Source of the DNA: Kitasatospora phosalacinea
GTDB taxonomy: Bacteria; Actinomycetota; Actinomycetes; Streptomycetales; Streptomycetaceae
NCBI RefSeq assembly: GCF_030268885.1
Contig: NZ_BSSA01000003.1
Coordinates: 1 to 64,000, forward strand
Length of the DNA stretch: 64,000 nt
Direction: 5' to 3'
In this document: piece after piece, positions 1 through 6,632 of the stretch
Position numbering within the stretch: position 1 is the stretch's first letter
How the letters are laid out: each line of letters opens with the position of its first letter
The notes under the pieces: generated by a model
What the model was told of the DNA's origin: nothing
Database searches by the model: none
What the model saw: only the letters and a program-made list of their open reading frames with translations
Position numbers and translations under genes: made by a program

Positions 1-189
1 GCCTGGCTGGGACGGTGCAGACGGTTGGCGAGGGACTACGAGCGCAAGACCGCGCACGCCGAAGCGATGATCAAGGTCGCCATGATCCGCCTCATGGCCG
101 CCCGCCTCGCCGGCGAGGAGATCGAACCACGCGGCCCCATCGAGACCGAAGCAGCCCGCCGCCTCGCCGACGACCTCAACGATCAGTAG
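1..189 (+). pseudogene. IS5-family transposase, C-terminal end (5' part outside window)
   Basis: The first reading frame is open from base 1 to the TAG at 187-189 and gives 62 residues ending in LADDLNDQ. The stretch RDYERKTAHAEAMIKVAMIRLMAARL is the characteristic C-terminal helix of IS5/IS1182-type DDE transposases, which contains the last acidic catalytic residue (the E of the YERKT/HAEAMI region). The rest of the gene lies upstream of the window, so I cannot say whether the element is intact. It marks the left edge of an accessory segment carrying an ATPase/HNH pair. No clear terminal inverted repeat could be defined in the bases after the stop. Confidence 0.75.
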
Positions 190-213
190 CTAGCCAATTA
201 CCCCACACTTTCT

Positions 214-240
214 GAGCCGCCCGAGCCGCCCGAGCCGCCC
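214..240. repeat. 9-bp tandem repeat, three copies
   Basis: GAGCCGCCC occurs three times in a row at 214-222, 223-231 and 232-240, and a partial fourth unit follows. It lies in the 191-bp gap between the transposase remnant and the ATPase gene, which otherwise shows only a purine-rich ribosome binding site near 365-373. Confidence 0.7.
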
Positions 241-380
241 GAGGGCCGGGCTCACTCGAACGGGCTACGGCGGCGGGGGCCGGGCGAGTTGACGCCGCGT
301 CACGTTCACCTGCCGGCCGGGCGTGTGCGGGCGTGTGCGGGCGGGGGCGTGGGCATAAACCGCTCCGAGGGGGTGGTCCG

Positions 381-1307
381 GTGTACGTGTCGCGGATCAG
401 GGTGTCCGGAGTGAAGTGCTTCACCGGCGCGCGGGAGGTCGACCTGACGATCCCGGCCGGCCCGGGGTGGACGGTGTTTGCCGGGCCGAACGGCAGCGGG
501 AAGAGCACCCTGCTGCGGGTGCTCGCGATGGCGCTCGGCGCGCTGCCCCCCGGCCCCGCCGCCCGCTGGGGCGCCGACGGCTGGGTCCGGGCCGACCCGG
601 CCCCGCGCTGGCGGGTCGGCGACCCGCCGGGCCCCCCGCGCGCCCACTTCCCGCTGCCCGCCCCGGGCCGCCGCACCCCGCTGGACGCCGAACTGGTCGC
701 CGAGGTGCTGCCCCCCGGCTGGCGGGTCAGCGACCCGGAGCGGCAGCACGTCGCCCGCGGCGACCTGGAACTCCCGCTGGACGAACTCGGCGACGGCACC
801 GCCGGGTTGGCCCGCCTGGTCAGCCAACTCGCCGCCGCCCCCACCTCGGGCCCGGTGCTGCTGGACGACGTCGACCGGCACCTGCACCCGCTCTGGCAGC
901 AGCGGATCGGCCCCTGGCTCACCGAGCGCTTCCCGCACGCCCAGTTCCTGGTCACCACCCACAGCCCGTACGTCTGCCAGGCCGCCGACCCCGGCGCCCT
1001 GGTCCGGCTGCCCGGCCCGGACGAGGACCGCGCCCCGTACCGGCTCGACGAGGAACTCCGGCAGCGGGTGCTGTACGGCAGCGGCGAGGACACCGCGCTG
1101 TCCGAGCTGTTCGCGCTGCCCAGCGCCTACTCGCCCGCCGCCGAGGCCGAACGCCGGCTGCTGGTGCGCCTGGAGCGCAAGCTGTACGCCGGGCAGGCCA
1201 CCGACGCCGAACTCGCCGAGTACCGCGAACTGGGCGCCAAGCTGAACAGCTCGCTGACCGCCCGGGTCGACGAGGTCACCGCCCGGCTGCTCGGCAGGGA
1301 CGGGTGA
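381..1307 (+). CDS. Small AAA/ABC-type ATPase, PtuA-like
   Basis: 308 aa from the GTG at 381, preceded by a CCGAGGGGG ribosome binding site. Walker A is GPNGSGKST at residues 35-43. An ABC-like signature region (ELGDGTAGLARLVSQL, 135-150) precedes Walker B VLLDDVD (159-165) and the H-motif THSP (193-196), the order of SMC/RecF-like ATPases. The residue after the Walker B aspartate, normally glutamate, is Asp163. No long coiled coil fits between Walker A and the signature, so the protein is compact compared with most PtuA or OLD ATPases. Its stop overlaps the start of an HNH nuclease gene, so the two are translationally coupled. That pairing suggests a PtuA-like defence ATPase. The fold is clear from the motifs; the defence role is inferred from context. 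Confidence 0.78.
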   Translation: MYVSRIRVSGVKCFTGAREVDLTIPAGPGWTVFAGPNGSGKSTLLRVLAMALGALPPGPAARWGADGWVRADPAPRWRVGDPPGPPRAHFPLPAPGRRTPLDAELVAEVLPPGWRVSDPERQHVARGDLELPLDELGDGTAGLARLVSQLAAAPTSGPVLLDDVDRHLHPLWQQRIGPWLTERFPHAQFLVTTHSPYVCQAADPGALVRLPGPDEDRAPYRLDEELRQRVLYGSGEDTALSELFALPSAYSPAAEAERRLLVRLERKLYAGQATDAELAEYRELGAKLNSSLTARVDEVTARLLGRDG

Positions 1308-2032
1308 TCCCGCTCCAGCGGCCACCGCTCCAGCCCCGGCTGGCCGCCGAACTCGCCCGTGCCACCGACCGGATACGCGCCGACGGCCCCACCACCGCCA
1401 CCGGGCGCGCCGCGTGGCGCCGCGCCGTCCGCCCCAAGGCCCAACTGCGGCTGATGCTGCGGCAGATGGCCCCCGGCCTGGAACGCTGCATGTACTGCGG
1501 CGACAACCTGGGCACCGACATCGACCACTTCGAACCGATCGCCCAGGCCCCGCTGCGCACCTTCGACTGGCAGAACCACCTGCTGGCCTGCGCCCACTGC
1601 AACAGCAACCGCAAGCGCGACCGCTTCCCGCGCGACCCGGCCACCGGCGACGGCCTGCTGGTCGACCCCTGCCGCGAGGACCCGGCCGACCACCTGCGGC
1701 TCTACCTGGACTCCGGCGCGTACGACCCGCTGACCGTCCGCGGCGAGGCCACCATCGAGGTGTTCGGCCTCAACGAGCGGCCCGAACTCGTCCGCGGCCG
1801 CCGGATGATGTTCGCCGTGGTCAAGGCGCTGCTGCTGGCCCGGCGGTCCGCCGCCACCCCCGCCGCGGCCGCCGAGTACGCCGCCGCGCTGCGCGAGATC
1901 CACCACGCCGACGTGCTGCGCACCGTCCTCGCCCTGCGCCGCAGCCGCCCGCTCGCGCTCGCCGTGCTCGGCCCGGACGTGCTCGACGCGCTCGACCGGC
2001 TCGTCGCCGAGGTGCCGGGGTTCCTCGCGTGA
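1304..2032 (+). CDS. HNH endonuclease, PtuB/TIGR02646-like
   Basis: 242 aa from a GTG that overlaps the preceding stop (GTGA at 1304-1307). The nuclease core runs over residues 62-104: CMYC (Cys62, Cys65), DIDHF with His75 as presumed general base, W-x-N (Asn91), then CAHCN (Cys96, Cys99, Asn100) and Lys104. This is the four-cysteine HNH arrangement of PtuB-like proteins, in which the cysteines hold structural zinc and His/Asn/Asn bind the catalytic metal. A helical C-terminal part of about 130 residues has no motif I recognise. Tight coupling to an SMC-like ATPase is the hallmark of Septu (PtuAB) and of the effector pair of some retrons; no reverse transcriptase is present here. Nuclease assignment is strong, defence function is inference. 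Confidence 0.8.
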   Translation: MIPLQRPPLQPRLAAELARATDRIRADGPTTATGRAAWRRAVRPKAQLRLMLRQMAPGLERCMYCGDNLGTDIDHFEPIAQAPLRTFDWQNHLLACAHCNSNRKRDRFPRDPATGDGLLVDPCREDPADHLRLYLDSGAYDPLTVRGEATIEVFGLNERPELVRGRRMMFAVVKALLLARRSAATPAAAAEYAAALREIHHADVLRTVLALRRSRPLALAVLGPDVLDALDRLVAEVPGFLA

Positions 2033-2123
2033 AGGGGCCGACCGGCCTCCCGCAGAAGGCCGTTGGCGGCGATCCGGCCCGGGGCGCGGAAGACCGCGGC
2101 GCCTCCCGGCGTTGGTCACGGGC

Positions 2124-2564
2124 ATGAGGATCGGGGAAGCCGCGCGCGCCAGCGGCGTGAGCGCGAGGTCGCTTCGGTACTACGAGGACGAGGGACTGAT
2201 CGTCCCCGGCCGGTTCGACAACGGGTTCCGCGACTACTGCCGGTCCACCATCGACCGGGTGCTCGCCATCCGCTCGCTGCTGGAGTCGGGGCTGCCCGTG
2301 CGGCTGATCAGGGAGGCCCTGCCGGACCCCGCCGACGCCTCCGGGGGAGCCGGGCCGGTGGACGAGGAGTTCCTGCGCGAGGTGCGGGCGCACCGGGACC
2401 GGCTCGCCGCCCGGATCGCCCTCCTCAGCGAGCAGCAGGCGGCGCTCGACGCCTACCTCCGGGCGGCGCCCCGCACCGACCCGCACCCGCCGCTTGCCCT
2501 TGACGCAAGTGTCAGGGTCCTACCTTCGGCGCATGAAGACCGACGAACGGCACAGCACCGATGA
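2124..2564 (+). CDS. MerR-family transcriptional regulator
   Basis: 146 aa from ATG 2124. The N-terminus MRIGEAARASGVSARSLRYYEDEGLI is the MerR winged-helix DNA-binding domain (residues 1-70), followed by a dimerisation coiled coil around residues 85-120. No cysteine pair for metal or redox sensing is evident in the C-terminal part, so it is more likely a small-molecule sensor. The last 32 bases overlap the start of the quinone oxidoreductase gene, and the promoter-like dyad of that gene sits inside this coding region. The likely job is control of the downstream oxidoreductase. The 20 C-terminal residues overlapping that promoter look unstructured. Confidence 0.88.
   Translation: MRIGEAARASGVSARSLRYYEDEGLIVPGRFDNGFRDYCRSTIDRVLAIRSLLESGLPVRLIREALPDPADASGGAGPVDEEFLREVRAHRDRLAARIALLSEQQAALDAYLRAAPRTDPHPPLALDASVRVLPSAHEDRRTAQHR
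2498..2526 (+). promoter_or_regulatory. Operator-like dyad and promoter of the oxidoreductase gene
   Basis: CCTTGAC (2498-2504) and GTCAGGG (2511-2517) are arms of an imperfect dyad with a 6-bp centre. The left arm contains TTGACG, a -35-like hexamer at 2500-2505, and TACCTT at 2521-2526 could be the -10, with the ATG at 2533 six bases further on. A dyad over the -35/spacer region is typical of MerR-family operators, although the spacer is shorter than their usual 19-20 bp. No Shine-Dalgarno is visible before 2533, which fits a leaderless transcript. Confidence 0.5.
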
Positions 2565-3549
2565 ACGGACGTCCCGGGCCCTGGTCCAGCGCTCGCACCT
2601 GGGCCCCCGGGACCTCACCCTCACCACCGACCACCCCCGCCCCGTGCCGGGGCCCGGCGAGTACCTGATCCGGGTGGGCGCCGCCGGGGTCAACTTCGCG
2701 GACGTCATGCAGACCCGCGGCACGTACGGGGGCGGCCCGCGGGCGCCCTACGTCGCGGGCTTCGAAGCCGCGGGCGAGATCGTGGACGTCGGGCCGGGCG
2801 TCACCGAGCCGCTCCCGCCCGGCACCCACGTCGTCGGCACCGGCCCGGGCGCGTTCGCGCAGTACGCGACGGTGTCGGCGGCCGGGGCGCTCCCCGTGCC
2901 GGACGGCTGGAGCGACGCCGAAGCGCTCGGCATGGTGCTGAACTGGGCGACCGCCCTGGCCGCGCTGAAGCCGCTGGGCGGGATCGAGCCGGGCGAGACG
3001 GTGCTCGTCCAGGCCGCGGCCGGCGGCGTGGGGCAGGCCGCCGTCCGCCTGGCCCGCCACTACGGCGCGCGGGTGGTGGCCACCGCCTCCCCGGCGAAGC
3101 ACGACACCGTCCGGGCGCTCGGCGCCGACGAGGTCCTGGACGGCCGGCGCCCCGACCTGGCCGCGGAGATCACCCGGCTGACCGGCGGGGTCGACCTGGT
3201 CCTGGAGTCGGTGGGGCGGACCACCTTCGCCACCAGCCTGGCGGTCACCAAGCCCTTCACCGGACGCGTCGTGGTGTTCGGCGCGGCCTCCGGCGACGCC
3301 ACCCTGACCACGCACGACCTGGTCTTCGCCCACCCGGTCCAGGTCAAGGGCCTGCACATCGGCACCCTGGCCACCGCCGTCCCGGCCCTCTACCGCTCGC
3401 TGATCGCCGAACTCGGGACGCTCGTCGCCGACGGCGTCTACCCGCCCGGCACCCCCGTGGTCCACCCGCTGGCCGACGGCCCGGCCGTCCTGGAGAGCCT
3501 CGAAGCCGGGCGGACCAGCGGCAAGCACGCCCTCGACCCCTGGCGTTGA
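2533..3549 (+). CDS. Zinc-independent NADPH:quinone oxidoreductase (MDR superfamily)
   Basis: 338 aa. The GroES-like N-terminal domain (PGEYLIRVGAAGVNFADVMQTRG) is followed by the Rossmann nucleotide-binding motif VQAAAGGVGQAAVRLARHYGARVVATAS (about 160-190), typical of NADPH:quinone reductases of the QOR type. The cysteine ligands of zinc alcohol dehydrogenases are absent. It would reduce quinones or other enones with NADPH in the cytosol. It follows and overlaps a MerR regulator with an operator-like dyad just upstream, so it is probably induced by an electrophile or drug sensed by that protein. The substrate cannot be read from the sequence. Confidence 0.85.
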   Translation: MKTDERHSTDERTSRALVQRSHLGPRDLTLTTDHPRPVPGPGEYLIRVGAAGVNFADVMQTRGTYGGGPRAPYVAGFEAAGEIVDVGPGVTEPLPPGTHVVGTGPGAFAQYATVSAAGALPVPDGWSDAEALGMVLNWATALAALKPLGGIEPGETVLVQAAAGGVGQAAVRLARHYGARVVATASPAKHDTVRALGADEVLDGRRPDLAAEITRLTGGVDLVLESVGRTTFATSLAVTKPFTGRVVVFGAASGDATLTTHDLVFAHPVQVKGLHIGTLATAVPALYRSLIAELGTLVADGVYPPGTPVVHPLADGPAVLESLEAGRTSGKHALDPWR

Positions 3550-3559
3550 GCCCCGCCCC

Positions 3560-3639
3560 GCAGCCGTCGGCCCCCGCGGCCGTCGACGCCCGCAGCCGTC
3601 AGTGCCCGCGGGCGTCGACGGTCGCAGCCGTCAGCGGCC
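3560..3639. repeat. 16-bp minisatellite, five units
   Basis: Five consecutive 16-bp units start at 3560, 3576, 3592, 3608 and 3624. Units 1, 3 and 5 begin GCAGCCGTC; units 2 and 4 begin GCGG(C/G)CGTCGAC, giving a 32-bp higher-order period. The array fills the gap between the oxidoreductase stop and the SpoIIE-type gene on the other strand and covers that gene's stop codon at 3631-3633. Confidence 0.75.
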
Positions 3640-5391
3640 GCGCTCCAGCCGCTGCTCGAACCAGACCACCTTGCCCGCGCCCAGCCGGGTCGCGCCCCAG
3701 CGGTCCGCGCACCGGGCCACTATCTGCAGGCCGCGCCCGCGCTCCTCCTCCGGCCCGGCCCGGCGGGTGCGCGGCAGCGCGGGCGAGTCGTCGCCGACCT
3801 CGCAGCGCAGCAGCGAGGTGCGCACCAGCCGCAGCGTCACCGGCCGGGTGGCGTGCTGGATCGCGTTGGTGACCAGCTCGCTGACCATCAACTCGCAGTT
3901 CTCCGCGAGGTGTTCCAGCCCCCAGCGGCGCAGCGCGTGCCCGGCCAGCCGCCGCGCCCGGCCCGGCGTCTCGTGCCGCGGCTGCAGGTGCCAGTGCGCG
4001 ACGTCCTCGGCCGGGATGCCGTCGAAGGCGGCCGCCAGCAGGGCGATGTCGTCGGCCCGGTCGCCCGGCGGCAGGATCCGCAGCGCCTCCTGGCACAGCT
4101 GCTCGGGGGTGAGCCGGTTGCCGCCCGCGAGCCGGGCCCGCAGCAGTTCCAGGCCGGTGCCCAGCGGGCGGCGGCGGGTCTCCACCAGGCCGTCGGTGAA
4201 CAGCAGCAGCGCCGAGCCGGGCGGCGCGGGCAGCTCCACCGAGGCGAAGTCCACCCCGCCGACGCCGATCGGTGCGCCCGGGGGCAGGTCCAGCAGCTCG
4301 CTGCTGCCGTCCGGGCCGATCAGCACCGGCGGCACGTGCCCGGCGTTGGCGATCCGCACCCGGCCCGCGATCGGGTCGTACACCGCGTACACGCAGGTCG
4401 CCAAGTGGTGCTCGCGGCCCAGGCGTTGGGCCTGTTCGTCGAGGTGGTACAGCACCTCGTGCGGCGGCAGGTCCAGGCCCGCCAGGGTCTGCGCGGAGGT
4501 CCGCAGCTGGCCCATCACGGCGGCCGAGGTCAGCGAGTGGCCCATCACGTCGCCGGTGATCAGCGCGACCCGGTTGCCGGGCAGCGGGATCGAGTCGTAC
4601 CAGTCGCCGCCGACCTGCGCGCCGCGCTCGCCCGGCAGGTAGCGGTGCGCCAGCCGGACGCCGTGCGGCTGCGGCAGGTGCGCGGGCAGCATCGAGCGCT
4701 GCAACTGGTCGGCGATCTCCCACTCGCGGGTGTAGCGCAGCGCGGTGTCCACCGCCAGGCCGCCGTGGGTGGCCAGGTGCGCGGCGGTCGCGGCGTCGGC
4801 CGGGTCGAAGCCGGCCGGGGCGCCGTCCGGCAGCGGGCGGCGGATCAGCAGCAGCATGCCGAGCGCGGCCTGCCGCCCGTGCAGCGGCAGCGCCAGCAGC
4901 GCCGTCCCGGCGGGCAGCCGGCCCAGCGCCCGGGCGCCCAGCAGTTCGGCGGCGAGGCCCCCGCGGCGGTCGTCCAGCACGATCGGCCCGCCCGGGGCGC
5001 GGTGGGCCAGGGCGCGCTCCAGGGCGCTGCCGGGCAGCACCGGGCGCAGCCCGGCGCGTCGGCCCAGCCGGGTGCCGCAGGTGTGCCGCACCTGCAGGGC
5101 CCGCGGCGGGCCCGGGTCGCGCTCGACGTCCGGCAGCGGGTCGCGGACCAGCACCACCAGGGCGTCCGCGACCGCCGGGACGAGCACCCGGCCCAGGTTG
5201 CGCAGGGTCGCCGTCAGGTCCAGCGAGCTGTTGATCCGCCGGGCCGCCCGGTCCAGCGCGGCCAGCCGCTCCGCCAGCCGCTGCGGCACGCCGGAGGGCA
5301 CCGCGCCGGAGGCACCTCCGCCGGGCGGCGGGTGCCGCTGGACGGGTACGGCGGGCGGCTGCCCCGCCAGGGGCTCCAGGTGGTCGCGCAC
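3631..5391 (-). CDS. GAF-SpoIIE phosphatase with C-terminal HATPase domain
   Basis: 586 aa with a GTG start; no good ribosome binding site is visible, so the start is uncertain. A GAF-like sensor (about 30-210) is followed by a PP2C/SpoIIE phosphatase (about 225-440) with metal-binding motifs GGDWYD, GDVMGH and ADDIALL. Last comes an anti-sigma-type HATPase (about 460-580) with the N-box SELVTNAIQH and glycine box GRGLQIV. Such proteins combine a phosphatase for anti-anti-sigma factors with an RsbW/SpoIIAB-like kinase module in one cytosolic chain, and respond to a ligand bound by GAF. No partner anti-anti-sigma gene is adjacent. Its architecture matches the two larger proteins at 32.8-38.2 kb without their PAS domains. 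Confidence 0.87.
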   Translation of the reverse strand: MRDHLEPLAGQPPAVPVQRHPPPGGGASGAVPSGVPQRLAERLAALDRAARRINSSLDLTATLRNLGRVLVPAVADALVVLVRDPLPDVERDPGPPRALQVRHTCGTRLGRRAGLRPVLPGSALERALAHRAPGGPIVLDDRRGGLAAELLGARALGRLPAGTALLALPLHGRQAALGMLLLIRRPLPDGAPAGFDPADAATAAHLATHGGLAVDTALRYTREWEIADQLQRSMLPAHLPQPHGVRLAHRYLPGERGAQVGGDWYDSIPLPGNRVALITGDVMGHSLTSAAVMGQLRTSAQTLAGLDLPPHEVLYHLDEQAQRLGREHHLATCVYAVYDPIAGRVRIANAGHVPPVLIGPDGSSELLDLPPGAPIGVGGVDFASVELPAPPGSALLLFTDGLVETRRRPLGTGLELLRARLAGGNRLTPEQLCQEALRILPPGDRADDIALLAAAFDGIPAEDVAHWHLQPRHETPGRARRLAGHALRRWGLEHLAENCELMVSELVTNAIQHATRPVTLRLVRTSLLRCEVGDDSPALPRTRRAGPEEERGRGLQIVARCADRWGATRLGAGKVVWFEQRLERGR

Positions 5392-5443
5392 GGGCTGCCC
5401 GATCTGTGCAGGTGTGGTCTCGGGTACGGAGACTGATGCCGCG

Positions 5444-6181
5444 TCAGCCGGTGCGCCGACAGCGCAGGTACAGCTGGGTCTCCGGCGGCTGGGCCGACCC
5501 GGCGGGCGCGTACGACTGGCTGTCCACCGCCTCCACCGCGAACCCGGTGCCCTCCAGCAGGGCCGTCAGCTCCTCGCGCAGGTAGCCGCTGACCCGGATC
5601 TCCTGTTCCAGGAACGGCAGCGGAGCGTCGTCCAGGTCGGCCTCGACCATGCCCAGTGCCAGCAGGCCGCCCGGGCGCAGCAGGGCGCGGAGGCGGCCGA
5701 GCGTCTCGGCGATCTCCGCGCGGGGCAGCATCAGCAGGGAGAAGAACGCCGCCGCGGCGTCCAGCGAACCGTGCCCGGCGGGGCCCAACTCCGGTGCGCC
5801 CCACAGGGTTCCGGCGCTCTCCAGGCCGAGGTCCAGGACGTCCATCCGGTGGAAGGACGCCGCCGGGACGGCCGCCCGGGCCTGCGCCAGCATGCCCTCC
5901 GACAGGTCGACGCCGGTCACCTGCAGCCCGCCCGCGGCCAGTTGGCGGGCGGTCGGCTCACCGGCCCCGCAGCCCACGTCCAACACCCTTGCGCCGGGCT
6001 GGAGTTCGGACAGCAGCCAGTCGCCGCACGCGAGCTGCCCGGTCCTGGCCGGAAACACCTCCTGGTAGCGGCCCCCGATCGCGTCGAACACGGCGGCCTG
6101 GCGGGCCCGTTCGGCTCGGCGCGCACCTGCCGCGGACGCCCCGTCGGCGTCGGCGGCGGCAGCGGTCTGTTCGTCCGTCAC
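5444..6181 (-). CDS. Class I SAM-dependent methyltransferase
   Basis: 245 aa from GTG 6181, with a GGGAGAGG ribosome binding site somewhat far upstream; longer in-frame starts exist but add residues of poor composition. Motif I is ARVLDVGCGAGEPTARQLA (about 68-86), followed by a GVDLSEGML acidic loop and the post-I region of the UbiE/Ubie-like fold. The substrate is unknown. Its stop is 52 bp before the start of the SpoIIE-type gene on the same strand, so the two may be co-transcribed. A CGTTTAT half-site (minus strand, 6263-6269) lies in its 5' region. Confidence 0.8.
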   Translation of the reverse strand: MTDEQTAAAADADGASAAGARRAERARQAAVFDAIGGRYQEVFPARTGQLACGDWLLSELQPGARVLDVGCGAGEPTARQLAAGGLQVTGVDLSEGMLAQARAAVPAASFHRMDVLDLGLESAGTLWGAPELGPAGHGSLDAAAAFFSLLMLPRAEIAETLGRLRALLRPGGLLALGMVEADLDDAPLPFLEQEIRVSGYLREELTALLEGTGFAVEAVDSQSYAPAGSAQPPETQLYLRCRRTG

Positions 6182-6473
6182 GATGATCTGGGCACCTCTC
6201 CCGCGTGCGTCCTGCCCTGCCCGTCGTGGCCCGCACACCACGCCCGACCCTGGCCTTCGAGGATAAACGCGATCACCGCACCGTGGAGTCCGTTTCCGGT
6301 CAACTCGTGCGCCGTTGGGCGCTTATCGCCCGCCAGGGGAAGCACACCGGGGCCCGCCAGGTAGCGCGCCAACGGTCCGCACGCCGCATGGCGCGACCGC
6401 GCCATGCCCCGCGCCAGGGCCGTGAGCTGCGCCGCGGCCCGGGCCGGCGCCCGACCGACGGCCTTGCCGCGAG

Positions 6474-6490
6474 CGTTTATCGAACGTCAA
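6474..6490 (+). promoter_or_regulatory. 17-bp direct-repeat element, SARP-site-like
   Basis: CGTTTATCGAACGTCAA contains CGTTTA and CGTCAA starting exactly 11 bp apart, the helical-turn spacing of SARP-bound direct repeats. An identical 17-mer is present at 59815-59831 in front of the BldK-type operon. On the minus strand the same bases read TTGACG followed by GATAAACG, which could alternatively be a -35 region pointing at the methyltransferase. Confidence 0.45.
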
Positions 6491-6532
6491 TCGCCACCTG
6501 TCAGAGTCTTCTCAGCGCCGGGGAAGCGTCAA

Positions 6533-6566
6533 GGCGTTCCCGCAGCCGGGGGGCTGCGGGGACGCC
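6533..6566 (-). terminator. Terminator hairpin after the AfsR-like gene
   Basis: A 15-bp stem (6533-6547 with 6552-6566, one G·T pair) encloses a GGGG tetraloop; the inner arms are CCCGCAGCC and GGCTGCGGG. It lies about 65 bp beyond the stop of the AfsR-like gene in its direction of transcription. No U-tract follows, as is common in this group. Confidence 0.75.
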
Positions 6567-6632
6567 GACGCTCCCGGGGGGAAGGCTTCCGCCAGGGGGG
6601 GGACCAGGGGGGTACCACGGGGGAGCGGGGGC

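Larger units (their letters stand above)
6182..6632. other. 451-bp intergenic region between methyltransferase and AfsR-like gene
   Basis: No gene is supported here. It holds the leader of the methyltransferase on the minus side, a CGTTTAT half-site at 6263-6269 (minus strand), the 17-bp direct-repeat element at 6474-6490, a long terminator hairpin at 6533-6566, and a run of G-tracts from about 6570 that continues into the end of the AfsR-like gene. Confidence 0.7.

Noticed and set aside
381..2032. Retron with ATPase/HNH effector
   Set aside because: No reverse transcriptase gene or msr/msd-like structured repeat is present on either side.
3546..3872. 108-codon open frame on the plus strand after the oxidoreductase gene
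   Set aside because: It translates the 16-bp minisatellite and the antisense of the SpoIIE-type gene into low-complexity Pro/Ala/Arg sequence without a ribosome binding site.
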